A DNA stretch of 64,000 nucleotides from NCBI GenBank assembly GCA_902791475.1, contig CADAWC010000002.1:62001-126000 (forward strand), read 5' to 3'. Shown piece after piece: positions 24,169-32,874 of this stretch (position 1 is its first letter; each line of letters opens with the position of its first letter). This stretch comes from Fibrobacter succinogenes (GTDB lineage Bacteria > Fibrobacterota > Fibrobacteria > Fibrobacterales > Fibrobacteraceae). The translations under genes were made by a program, and so were the position numbers. The notes below the pieces were generated by a model, which did no database searches, was not told where the DNA came from, and was given only the letters and a program-made list of their open reading frames with translations.

Positions 24169-26262
24169 ATGAGATTTTTTGGTTCAACAGCGATTGGCTT
24201 TGCTGCTTTTGGGGCATCGTTATGGATGGCGGGCTGCGGCTCTGATGGAAACCCCGCTACCGGCAATGGCGACATTGACCCGAACCAGCCGATTTCTCTT
24301 TTCGATACCTTGACCGTCCCGAGTGCAGCCAACTTACCTGCTTGCGACGCTAGCCGTGAAGGTCGCGCGTTCTTTGTTCAGAACGAAAACATGCCACACC
24401 TTTGCGTGAAAGGCACGTGGCGCAGTGCAGCGGACTCCACAGATTTTAGCATCACATGCAGCGACGGATTTTTGCACGCAGTTGACAAAGTCACGTCTAT
24501 GCCCAATGGCACAATCGTCGGCAGCGCAGACACGGTCTTTGTCGAAGGTTTCATTTCGCCGATTTCCGGCATTGCGCAAAAAGGGCCGTTCGTCTTTGGC
24601 ACAAGCGTTACCGTCACCGAAGCGAACAAGGAATTCAACACCGAGACTTACCAAAAAGCAGAAGGCTGCATCCTCACGAATGACGGACGCTATACCTTTA
24701 ACGAAGTCCACTCAAATTCCAACTGCGTGAAAATCAGGGCGACCGGTTTTTACCGCAATGAAGTGACAGGCAGAGTTTCAAACAACCCCATTACGCTTGC
24801 TGCAAAGACTTGCTCGCCCGAACATGCAAACGTGAACATTCTCACGCATATCACCATCCCGCGCATTGAGCAGCTCACGATGAACCACATCGATTTTGCC
24901 GAAGCCAAGGCGCAGGCGGAACGCGAAGCATTTGCCGCATTCGGGATTGACACGGTGCAACTTTATTCGCAGCCGTACTTCACCGACGGACGCACAGACA
25001 AGCCCGTTGCCGAAGATTTGGACATGTTCGGGAACAGCGAATATAGCGCCGCACTGTTTGCCATCTCCGCCATGATTCAAGGCGAGCGCAGCGAGAACGA
25101 CATGATGAATCTCGCAAACAATCTCGCCGAAGACCTCAAAGGCGATGGCATTTGGAACGACCAGAACTGGAAAATTCAAATTGCCGACTGGGTTGTAGGT
25201 CTTGACACGCTCTGGAAATACAACGACATCCGCAACAACGTTTCATCGTGGGGAATGAACATTCCGAATTTTGAGCGATACATGCGCGCGTTCATCCCTA
25301 TCGCTTACGGATTCGAGCCATGCACTGACGCCAACGCAGGGCTAGTCACGTACGTCAATCAAGGTCAAAGCGCACTATTCGCAAACGACTACGAGCACGC
25401 CGACCATTCCAGAGTCCGATTCATTTGCGACGTGAGTTCCAAGGAATGGCGCATTGCACAGCCCATTGAAAAAGACACGGCTGGATTCGGCCCCGGCGAA
25501 TACGACAAGGAAGTCCGCGAAGGCCGCGTGAATCACGACAACTATTACATCTTCGAGACCGCCACAAACGCATGGCGCGTCGCCACCCCGCAAGAAGCCG
25601 ACGGTTTCACCGACATCGCCGAAGTCTACGCTAGCCTCAAGTCCGATGAAAAAGCAGTCTTCATCATCCGCCACAGCGAACGCACCGATGACACGGGCCC
25701 GAACGGCCACTTGACTAGCAACGGAAAAACGTATGCCCGCAATTTAGGCGCACGCCTCGCCGCCGTTGCCAATGAAGACTTTTACTATGGATACTCGGGC
25801 TACACACGCACGCAAGAAACCTGCGAAGAAATCGCCATCGGAAAAGGCCAAACTGGCTACACGCTCAACATCCTCCCCTACATGGACGGAGCCTGGTATA
25901 TCAAGGACGAAGCCACCGCCAACAACTACATCAACGCCGAAGGTGGTTGGGTTGTATTTTCCAAGTACGGTTTTACAGGCGCCTATCCAGACGCATTCTA
26001 CGATTTAGAAACTCGCAGCGAAGAACTCCTGAAGAACAACATCCTCGCAAACCTCCCGGCCATGAAACGCGTAAACGTCATGTGCACGCACGATTACCTC
26101 GTCGTGCCGCTCCTCGCCTACACCACCAACGGACACGCGAACGTGCGCTATTACGAAAAATGGCGCTGGGTCAATTACCTCTCCGGCGTTGCAATGATCA
26201 TCTCCGCTGACGGTTCCGTCCGTTACGTCCCCGTCAAGGGACTTGAATCGGGAACGATGTAA
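24169..26262 (+). CDS. Lipoprotein with C-terminal histidine-phosphatase-like domain
   Basis: 697-residue predicted lipoprotein: hydrophobic signal and lipobox WMAGC (Cys about 23) followed by GSDGNP. Residues 30 to about 470 have no family I can name; segments such as GIAQKGPFVFGTSVTV resemble a Fibrobacter-type extracellular module. The C-terminal ~200 residues look like a histidine phosphatase: AVFIIRHSERTDDTGPNGHL (RHxER motif, catalytic His near 500), TSNGKTYARNLGARLA, YSGYTRTQETCEEI, and the second His in VMCTHDYLVVPLL. Surface-attached phosphomonoesterase activity is plausible but unproven. Convergent with the ABC transporter gene. Confidence 0.75.
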   Translation: MRFFGSTAIGFAAFGASLWMAGCGSDGNPATGNGDIDPNQPISLFDTLTVPSAANLPACDASREGRAFFVQNENMPHLCVKGTWRSAADSTDFSITCSDGFLHAVDKVTSMPNGTIVGSADTVFVEGFISPISGIAQKGPFVFGTSVTVTEANKEFNTETYQKAEGCILTNDGRYTFNEVHSNSNCVKIRATGFYRNEVTGRVSNNPITLAAKTCSPEHANVNILTHITIPRIEQLTMNHIDFAEAKAQAEREAFAAFGIDTVQLYSQPYFTDGRTDKPVAEDLDMFGNSEYSAALFAISAMIQGERSENDMMNLANNLAEDLKGDGIWNDQNWKIQIADWVVGLDTLWKYNDIRNNVSSWGMNIPNFERYMRAFIPIAYGFEPCTDANAGLVTYVNQGQSALFANDYEHADHSRVRFICDVSSKEWRIAQPIEKDTAGFGPGEYDKEVREGRVNHDNYYIFETATNAWRVATPQEADGFTDIAEVYASLKSDEKAVFIIRHSERTDDTGPNGHLTSNGKTYARNLGARLAAVANEDFYYGYSGYTRTQETCEEIAIGKGQTGYTLNILPYMDGAWYIKDEATANNYINAEGGWVVFSKYGFTGAYPDAFYDLETRSEELLKNNILANLPAMKRVNVMCTHDYLVVPLLAYTTNGHANVRYYEKWRWVNYLSGVAMIISADGSVRYVPVKGLESGTM

Positions 26263-28638
26263 TTACTTGCGCTTCGCACGGATTTTCGGATCTAGCCTAT
26301 GCTGTAACATCGTGAGCACACGAGTCAAAATCCAAATGATGATCAAGTAAATAATTGCCGTCATAATCAGCGGGAAGAACGCCTCGTAAGTGCGACTGCG
26401 GATAATATCCGACGCTTTTGTCAAATCCAGGATGGCGATATAGCCCACCACCGATGTCATCTTCACCATGCTAATAAATTCGCCTTGGAACACCGGCAAA
26501 AAGTGGTGTGCCGCCTGCGGGAAGACAATTTTGAAGAACGCACGAGGTTTCGTATAGCCAAGCGCAAGCGCCGCTTCCATTTGCCCTTTATCGACGGCCA
26601 AGATTCCCGTGCGCATAATTTCGGCGGCATAGGCGCCAAAGTTCATGCCAAAGCCAATGATGGCAACCCACACGCCATCAAGCCCCGTACGTGCAAACAC
26701 GATGTAAAACAGCACCATCAAAAGCACGACCGACGGAATCCCTTGCAAAAGGCGAATGTAGCCTAGCGCAAAAACATTCGCGTATGGACGACTCGAGAGG
26801 CGCAACATGCAAAAGCCAAAGCCAATCAGCGAGCCCAAAATCCCCGAAAGGATAGAAATAAAGATAGTCACGCCAACACCTTGCGCCACAAGCTTCCAGC
26901 GATCTTCACGAATAAATGTCCTCTCGAAGCTTTTCTTTAAAGACCCCCAAAAGGTTTCTTCATAAGGGGCAATAGCCTCTTCTTCTGCAGTCCGTTTTAC
27001 AATGGCAACGACTCCGCCATCATAAACAGGGGTAGAAAAATTAACACTTTGCTTCCGCTCCTCGGTAACGGTAATCTCCCCCACGGCCAAATCACTTGCG
27101 CCAGACACGATCGATGGCAATATGGATTCAAAATTCATATTCACAATTTCAAGTCCATAACCATAAGCCTCACAAAAACGGACAACCCAATCAATATCAT
27201 AACCAACAATAGCATTGTCCTTAATGTAAACAAACGGGGCTACCTCCACATTCGTGGCCAAGTGAAGTGTTCCATTGGTCGCTTTCAACTTTGACAAATC
27301 AATTTTCTTGAGCGATTCATCGGATCCAAACCAGACTGATTCCAAATCAGTTTGCAAACCTTGTTTGATAGAATTTTGAATAAATTCTGTCATTTGTGCA
27401 CACAGCTTTTCGCCTTTTTCGCTCTTTGAGAATGCAAAGGCATAGTTAGCCTTTTCTAAAATCTTATTTACAATTTCAACTTCTTTACGATTTTCTACCA
27501 AAAGCCTTGCGGTAGGCTCATCAACTAGCATGGCATCCAATTTTCCAGCATCAATCGATTTGACCATATCAGTATAAGTATTGAAAAACAGGGACTTCGC
27601 TGTCGGGAAAAATTCATTCAATACTTTATCGAAGGCCCCTCCTGTCATAAGGCCAATCTTAACGGTATCGCGATTCAGGTTTTCAATCATTTCTTCAGGA
27701 CTTTTCGCAATCTGCTGTTTGGCTTTTCCATCAAGAATCTGCACCGCCATCACGCATTCAGAAACGTAAATAGGGTGCGATAGATAATTTTTCTCCTTGA
27801 ATATAGGAGTTGCACTAAGCGTTGCCGCCGCAAAATCATACATTCCCGTTTCAATACCAAGAATCACCGATTCGAAAGCCACGTCGTGAACTTCGAGACC
27901 GCAACCTTTTTCCTTGCAGAATCGTGCCATCAAATCCATTTCGTAGCCGACAATTTTGCCATTCTTGATGTATTCAAATGGCGGATTTACGGCGCTCGTC
28001 GCCATCTTGAACGTAGGCATTCCCGATTTTGCCTTCGGAAATTCCACGACCTTTTTTTCTTCATCTTCACCGAGCCAAATGTTATCAATCGAATCCAGCA
28101 TTCCCGACAGATGCATTTTATCGATAAACTCATCCATTTCGTCACGAAGCGCTTTAGCCTTTTCATTCTTCGGGAAAACAATCACAATATCCATCGGCTC
28201 GAAATCGGCATGAATATAAGCAAGGTTTGGATTTTCGAGTGCGGCATAGCGGATCACGGGCTCGTCATTGATAAAGCCATCCAGCTTGCCGTTCGCCACC
28301 ATGTAAGCCATGTCCGGAGTAGACTTGTAATACTTGATTTCGGCCTTGGGGAGCATGCGGCGCGTTTCTTTATCGACAAAGACAAAGCCCGTTTGCATTC
28401 CAAGTACAAGATTCTCGTTTTTGTTCATGTCCGCAATGGAATTGTACTTGAGGTGCAATTTTCTAAATCGTGGCGGAACATCCTTCAATGCAGAATCATG
28501 CCCTTCTTCGTAGCCAATCGTATATCGCGGGTCGTTCAGCTGGGCCGCACTTTCAATTTTACGTACTTCTTCATCGCAGCCCGTCAACAAAACCGTCAAA
28601 GCAATGAGAGCAGCCAAATATTCGAGAATCTTTTTCAT
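26263..28638 (-). CDS. Amino-acid ABC transporter permease fused to substrate-binding modules
   Basis: 791-residue lipid-anchored fusion. Lipobox VLLTGC (Cys21). The extracytoplasmic region has three unequal periplasmic-binding (SBP_bac_3) pieces: a C-terminal lobe only (about 45-190), a full domain (about 200-460), and an N-terminal lobe only (about 465-560). A His/Glu/Gln-type permease follows (about 590-785), with several hydrophobic helices and an EAA-like segment YTKPRAFFKIVFPQAAHHFLP. Fused binding protein and permease resembles GlnP, but the half-full-half order is unusual. Start ATG 28638. It is downstream of its ATPase gene (8 bases). Confidence 0.85.
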   Translation of the reverse strand: MKKILEYLAALIALTVLLTGCDEEVRKIESAAQLNDPRYTIGYEEGHDSALKDVPPRFRKLHLKYNSIADMNKNENLVLGMQTGFVFVDKETRRMLPKAEIKYYKSTPDMAYMVANGKLDGFINDEPVIRYAALENPNLAYIHADFEPMDIVIVFPKNEKAKALRDEMDEFIDKMHLSGMLDSIDNIWLGEDEEKKVVEFPKAKSGMPTFKMATSAVNPPFEYIKNGKIVGYEMDLMARFCKEKGCGLEVHDVAFESVILGIETGMYDFAAATLSATPIFKEKNYLSHPIYVSECVMAVQILDGKAKQQIAKSPEEMIENLNRDTVKIGLMTGGAFDKVLNEFFPTAKSLFFNTYTDMVKSIDAGKLDAMLVDEPTARLLVENRKEVEIVNKILEKANYAFAFSKSEKGEKLCAQMTEFIQNSIKQGLQTDLESVWFGSDESLKKIDLSKLKATNGTLHLATNVEVAPFVYIKDNAIVGYDIDWVVRFCEAYGYGLEIVNMNFESILPSIVSGASDLAVGEITVTEERKQSVNFSTPVYDGGVVAIVKRTAEEEAIAPYEETFWGSLKKSFERTFIREDRWKLVAQGVGVTIFISILSGILGSLIGFGFCMLRLSSRPYANVFALGYIRLLQGIPSVVLLMVLFYIVFARTGLDGVWVAIIGFGMNFGAYAAEIMRTGILAVDKGQMEAALALGYTKPRAFFKIVFPQAAHHFLPVFQGEFISMVKMTSVVGYIAILDLTKASDIIRSRTYEAFFPLIMTAIIYLIIIWILTRVLTMLQHRLDPKIRAKRK

Positions 28639-28646
28639 AGCACCCC

Positions 28647-29729
28647 CTATTTGACATGGAAATGAATGACATTCAAGTTATTGACAACATTTTGTTCATA
28701 ATGTTCCGTAGCCACATCAATCAGTTGTCTAGAAATTTCGTCGCAAAAATCCAACGGATTTATATTCGGCCCTGCAAATTCAATCCTGATTTCAGCACGG
28801 CTGTTATCTTCGGAATACTCCGCCATTAAACGGATATCCGTACCTTGCGGCAACTTTGGAACAAGTCCAAGCATCACCATTTCGTCAAGCACATAGCTCA
28901 CATTTCGAATGGTCCGATTTTCCATCTGGTTCTTTTCGGCAAAAACTAGGAACCGGTTCATAACGCCCATAAAATCAACGTCTCCAACGACAAGATGTTC
29001 GTCAAACACTTTAAGGTGCTTGATAAACAGCCTCGTCTTTTCGCGTTGCGGGTTTTCGAAAATCTGCTTCGGGGTCCCTTCTTCGTAAATCACGCCCTCG
29101 TCCATGTAGAACACACGCGTCGAAATATCGCGAGCAAATTTCATCTCGTGCGTAACAATCATCATCGTGAGTCCCTGATTCGAAAGGCCCTTGATTACCG
29201 CAAGGACCTCCCCAATCATCGTCGGGTCCAAAGCGCTCGTCGGTTCATCGAGCAGTATAATTTCAGGATCCATCGCTAGCGTACGCGCAATAGCGACACG
29301 CTGTTTTTGCCCGCCCGAAAGCTCCTCGGGTAAATTATCGGCCTTGTCCGCAAGCCCCACACGACGCAAAAGTTCCATTCCCTTTGTGCAGGCTTCCTGC
29401 TTGGAACGGTGCAAAATATCCATCTGTGCGACCATGATATTTTCAATAATCGTCAGATGGTTGAACAAATTAAATGACTGAAATACCATCCCCATCTTGC
29501 GACGAATTGCAGGTACATTCGCCCCACGCGCTGTAATCGATTTTCCGTCAATCAGTACCTCCCCCGAGGTCGGACGTTCCAAAAGATTTATACAACGCAA
29601 TAACGTCGACTTGCCTGTTCCCGAAGGGCCGATAATCGACACAACATCGCCACGATTAATCTCGGCATTGACATCCTGAAGCGGAGTCGCATTCGGGTAC
29701 ACCTTTTTCAAATGACGAATCGAAATCAT
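28647..29729 (-). CDS. Polar amino-acid ABC transporter ATPase with C-terminal extension
   Basis: 360-residue ATP-binding subunit partnering the fused permease gene downstream. Walker A GPSGTGKST, signature LSGGQKQRVAIARTLA, Walker B ILLDEPTSALDP, and an H-loop in MMIVTHEMKFA place it with GlnQ-type ATPases, which are usually about 240 residues. Residues about 250-360 add a domain with NVSYVLDEMVMLGLV and a terminal HFHVK; it weakly recalls a GHKL/HATPase fold but is not assigned. The start at 29729 (ATG) is preferred to a TTG at 29732; AAGGG lies upstream. Confidence 0.9.
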   Translation of the reverse strand: MISIRHLKKVYPNATPLQDVNAEINRGDVVSIIGPSGTGKSTLLRCINLLERPTSGEVLIDGKSITARGANVPAIRRKMGMVFQSFNLFNHLTIIENIMVAQMDILHRSKQEACTKGMELLRRVGLADKADNLPEELSGGQKQRVAIARTLAMDPEIILLDEPTSALDPTMIGEVLAVIKGLSNQGLTMMIVTHEMKFARDISTRVFYMDEGVIYEEGTPKQIFENPQREKTRLFIKHLKVFDEHLVVGDVDFMGVMNRFLVFAEKNQMENRTIRNVSYVLDEMVMLGLVPKLPQGTDIRLMAEYSEDNSRAEIRIEFAGPNINPLDFCDEISRQLIDVATEHYEQNVVNNLNVIHFHVK

Positions 29730-29784
29730 CAAAATACCCTTTTTCCCCTTAAAAAATGTGATATTTATCTATTTCCCCATTTAA

Positions 29785-29814
29785 ATTATATCATTCCTTC
29801 CTAAAATGATACAA
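29785..29814 (-). promoter_or_regulatory. Promoter of the amino-acid ABC transporter operon
   Basis: On the minus strand, TTGTAT, an 18-base spacer and a perfect TATAAT. The inverted repeat ATCATT...AATGAT (29790-29810) overlaps the spacer and could be an operator. Confidence 0.45.
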
Positions 29815-29892
29815 AAAGTTTACTTTCACATCAAAACATATATATATTAAACCGTACAGAAGGTCTTTAAGCATTATCCAGAGGGGAGCTTT

Positions 29893-31071
29893 ATGGATAT
29901 TGGAAATATGTCGTCCTGCAACGTCAGGGGTTCTAGCCTGTCGAAAAAAACGATAGGATTAACAGCTGTATTATGTTTATCTATGATACTTGGTGGTTGC
30001 GGTGACGACAATTCTTCTAGCGCTTCTGTGAACTTGAAAAACGCACCGATTGCAGAAGGCACGGCGCCCGCATTCTTGAAAAAAGGCGACAAGATTGCGC
30101 TCCTTTCGCCCTCCTACACAACACCCGATTCCACAATCCAAAAGACCGCAGACGTCCTCGAGGACTGGGGATTCAAGCCCGTCATCGGTAAGAGCGTCGG
30201 CAAGGTTGAAGCAGGCAAGTTAGCAGGCACCGCCGAAGAACGCGCCGAAGATTTTGAAAACGCACTCAAGGACACAAGCATCAAGGCGATCCTTTGCAAC
30301 CGCGGCGGTTACGGCACTATCCAGCTCGTTGATTTGATTGACCTGCAGCTCGTAAAAAAGAACCCGAAATGGGTTATCGGCTATAGCGATGTGACCACGT
30401 TACACGCCATGCAGACCAAGGCGGGCGTCATGAGCATCCACGGTACCATGAGTTCGAGCATTGCAAAGACCGAGGGCAAGGATGAAAATAGCACGCTCCT
30501 GCGCGACTTGCTCAAAGGCGAAGTCCCGACGTACAAAGTTCCTAAGCACAAATACAACCAGAAAGGCAAAGCCGAGGGTATTCTCGTAGGCGGCAACATG
30601 GCAACATTTGTGCCAATCATCGGCGCTAGCGACATCGACGTTTTCCAGAATGACGGTATCATCCTCTTTATGGAAGAAATCGGCGAGAACTTGCGCAACA
30701 TCGACCGCATGTTCCATTCCATTGAGCTTCACGGCGTGATGGAGAACGTTAGAGGCGTTATACTTGGTGAATTTGTAAGCTCCGGGACAGACCTCGATTA
30801 CGAAAGCACCGAAGCGATGCTCTCCAAGTATTTGAAGGAATACGACATTCCTGTGATTTGCGGATTCCCCGCCGGGCACGACGACATCAACGTACCGATC
30901 GTTATGGGATCCAAGGTGAAAATGGAAGTGACTAGCGACGGGGCTACAGTTTCCTTCGACATCAAGGGCGAAAAGAAAACAGTCGACACAGACAAGCTCA
31001 CGACTCCACAATCGCTCCCCAAAGCATTGCTGAAAATGATGGCGGGCAAGACATTTGATGTTGAAGAATAA
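29893..31071 (+). CDS. LD-carboxypeptidase-like (S66) lipoprotein
   Basis: 392-residue predicted lipoprotein of peptidase family S66 (LdcA/MccF). The signal peptide ends at ILGGC (Cys about 36), followed by GDDNSSS. The S66 core has GDKIALLSPS, CNRGGYGTIQLVDLID, and GYSDVTTLH near residues 162-170, which contains the nucleophile Ser. The family removes the terminal D-Ala from murein tetrapeptides. A strong GAGGGGAG lies before the ATG at 29893. It is followed by a NagZ-like gene, giving a peptidoglycan-turnover operon on the periplasmic side of an envelope membrane. Confidence 0.88.
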   Translation: MDIGNMSSCNVRGSSLSKKTIGLTAVLCLSMILGGCGDDNSSSASVNLKNAPIAEGTAPAFLKKGDKIALLSPSYTTPDSTIQKTADVLEDWGFKPVIGKSVGKVEAGKLAGTAEERAEDFENALKDTSIKAILCNRGGYGTIQLVDLIDLQLVKKNPKWVIGYSDVTTLHAMQTKAGVMSIHGTMSSSIAKTEGKDENSTLLRDLLKGEVPTYKVPKHKYNQKGKAEGILVGGNMATFVPIIGASDIDVFQNDGIILFMEEIGENLRNIDRMFHSIELHGVMENVRGVILGEFVSSGTDLDYESTEAMLSKYLKEYDIPVICGFPAGHDDINVPIVMGSKVKMEVTSDGATVSFDIKGEKKTVDTDKLTTPQSLPKALLKMMAGKTFDVEE

Positions 31072-31087
31072 TTTTTGAGGTATTTTT

Positions 31088-32245
31088 ATGTTTTGCAAAA
31101 AACATGTCATTGCGAGCTTACTTGGATGTACGGCGACAGCATTTTTCCTTACCGCGTGCGGCGACGATTCTTCGAGCGGGCCATCGTCTGAAGATTCCGC
31201 CATCCAGAAAATGTCCATCCGCGAAAAGGTCGGGCAGATGTTCTTTGTGCGCCCGGAAGCGCTGGACACAACCATCCACTGGAACGAATACGCTGAGCTC
31301 CCCGATTACAAGCTTGAGCAGGTCAACAAGACCATGTTAGCGGTTAATAAAGACTACCCTATCGGCGGAATGATTCTTTACGCACACAACATTGTCGATG
31401 AAACCCAGCTTGGAAACTTCATCGCTGAAATTAGGGAACTGAATGGTTCGCCGCTCCTTGCGATTGACGAAGAAGGCGGTCGCGTGGCGCGCATTGCCAA
31501 CAACGAAAATTTCGATGTGCCTAAATACGAAAGCATGGCCGCCATCGCAGAAAGTGACGACCCGGAAGAGGCTTACAAAGCCGCATTCACTATCGGGAGT
31601 TACGTCAAGAAATACGGTTTCGATATTGACTACGCTCCAGTCGCTGACGTGAACACGAATCCAGACAACATCGTTATCGGTCCGCGAGCATTCTCGGATG
31701 ACCCGGAGACAGCCGCCAAATTTGTGGTAAGCTATTTGAATGGTCTTGAATCAGCAGGCGTCATCGGCACGCTCAAGCATTTCCCTGGGCATGGCGATGT
31801 AAGCACGGACACGCATTACGGCTACGCTTCAACGGACAAGACCTGGGATGAAATGCTCAAATGCGAAATGATCCCGTTCAAGGCGGGCATCAAGGCTGGC
31901 GCCCAAATGATTATGACCGCCCACATTGCCGCCCCAAACGTTTCTGGCGACGATTTACCGGCAACGTTATCATCGGTTATTTTGCAGGATAAACTCCGCG
32001 GCGAGCTCGGTTTCGATGGCGTTATCGTGACTGACGCCATGGACATGGGCGCCATCACCAAGCAATTCAGCAATACCGAAGCGGCTATCAAGTCCATCCA
32101 GGCTGGCGTCGATGTGGTGCTTTGTTCCAGAGAATTCACGCAGGTTTTCGACGCCGTTGTCAAAGCGGTCGAAAAAGGCGAAATCAAGGAATCGCGCATC
32201 GACGAAAGCGTCAAGCGAATTTTAAAACTAAAACAAAAAAACTAA
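31088..32245 (+). CDS. NagZ-like GH3 beta-N-acetylhexosaminidase lipoprotein
   Basis: 385-residue GH3 enzyme predicted to be exported and lipidated (lipobox LTAC, followed by GDDSSSG). The catalytic domain has MSIREKVGQMFFV, GGMILYA, LLAIDEEGGRVAR, KHFPGHGDVSTDTHYG (the NagZ His-Asp signature, near residue 230) and VIVTDAMDMGAI with the nucleophile Asp. Cytoplasmic NagZ acts in muropeptide recycling; this copy is lipoprotein-like, so it likely acts outside the cytoplasm on murein or glycans. It follows the S66 gene by 16 bases. Confidence 0.88.
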   Translation: MFCKKHVIASLLGCTATAFFLTACGDDSSSGPSSEDSAIQKMSIREKVGQMFFVRPEALDTTIHWNEYAELPDYKLEQVNKTMLAVNKDYPIGGMILYAHNIVDETQLGNFIAEIRELNGSPLLAIDEEGGRVARIANNENFDVPKYESMAAIAESDDPEEAYKAAFTIGSYVKKYGFDIDYAPVADVNTNPDNIVIGPRAFSDDPETAAKFVVSYLNGLESAGVIGTLKHFPGHGDVSTDTHYGYASTDKTWDEMLKCEMIPFKAGIKAGAQMIMTAHIAAPNVSGDDLPATLSSVILQDKLRGELGFDGVIVTDAMDMGAITKQFSNTEAAIKSIQAGVDVVLCSREFTQVFDAVVKAVEKGEIKESRIDESVKRILKLKQKN

Positions 32246-32258
32246 CAAGGAGTTGATT

Positions 32259-32765
32259 ATGAATTTCAAAAACAAATACACTGCATTGATATTCGCGTCA
32301 ATGTCCGTTTTCTATGCTTGCGGAGACGATTCTTCGAGCGAATCTTCAAGCAATGCCCCTGATACTAAAACAGATTTAGTATCCTGTTACGTCTACAATG
32401 TCGTCAACGAAGAAAACGACGAAATCGACGAATCCTGCGTCGAAGTCGAAAAAGGCTCTTCATTCGAAAAAAGCATCAAACAAATGTGCGACGATATAAA
32501 CGCAGACATTATCGATGGAGCAAAAGACAAGGCTGAATACGGGGACGGGTGTAGTACAAAGAACGTCCTCTACACTTGCGATGACGAAAATGCAAAGGAA
32601 AAATTCACCTACATCTATTACACGCTCGACGAAGACCGAAAAGCTTTAATCGTCAAAGGCAATGACAAAGCCACGTGTAAAAAGCTCATCGAATTCGAAC
32701 AGCAGGAAATTGAAGACGATCCCTACGACTTCGAAAAATCTGACTCGAACCCAGATGATGAATAA
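32259..32765 (+). CDS. Small acidic lipoprotein
   Basis: 168-residue protein of unknown function. The N-terminal signal ends in VFYAC, followed by GDDSSSESSS, the same start as its two upstream neighbours. The mature part is acidic with Cys residues spaced across it (SCYVYN, ESCVEVE, QMCDDIN, DGCSTKN, YTCDDEN, ATCKKLIEF), suggesting disulfides. The start at 32259 is chosen over TTG at 32253 because AAGGAG lies 6 bases upstream. Third gene of the lipoprotein operon; ends before a terminator. Confidence 0.75.
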   Translation: MNFKNKYTALIFASMSVFYACGDDSSSESSSNAPDTKTDLVSCYVYNVVNEENDEIDESCVEVEKGSSFEKSIKQMCDDINADIIDGAKDKAEYGDGCSTKNVLYTCDDENAKEKFTYIYYTLDEDRKALIVKGNDKATCKKLIEFEQQEIEDDPYDFEKSDSNPDDE

Positions 32766-32780
32766 AACGCTATGAAATAC

Positions 32781-32810
32781 AAAAAGAAGCTGCGGGTGCG
32801 GCTTCTTTTT
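32781..32810 (+). terminator. Terminator of the lipoprotein operon
   Basis: AAAAAGAAGC and GCTTCTTTTT form a perfect 10-base stem around TGCGGGTGCG, then T-rich sequence. The A-run on the other side could also serve the convergent yidC transcript. Confidence 0.8.
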
Positions 32811-32822
32811 TAAATGGCGATC

Positions 32823-32848
32823 CCAGAACAAGTCCGGGATGACATCGC
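32823..32848. repeat. REP-like palindrome followed by ATGACA
   Basis: ATCCC and GGGAT arms around CAGAACAAGTCC or a close variant, ending in GGGATGACA. A weaker member of the repeat family described at 18603 and 19762, between yidC and the terminator. Confidence 0.45.
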
Positions 32849-32874
32849 ACGGCGGGAAAGCCCGCGCATTTCAA

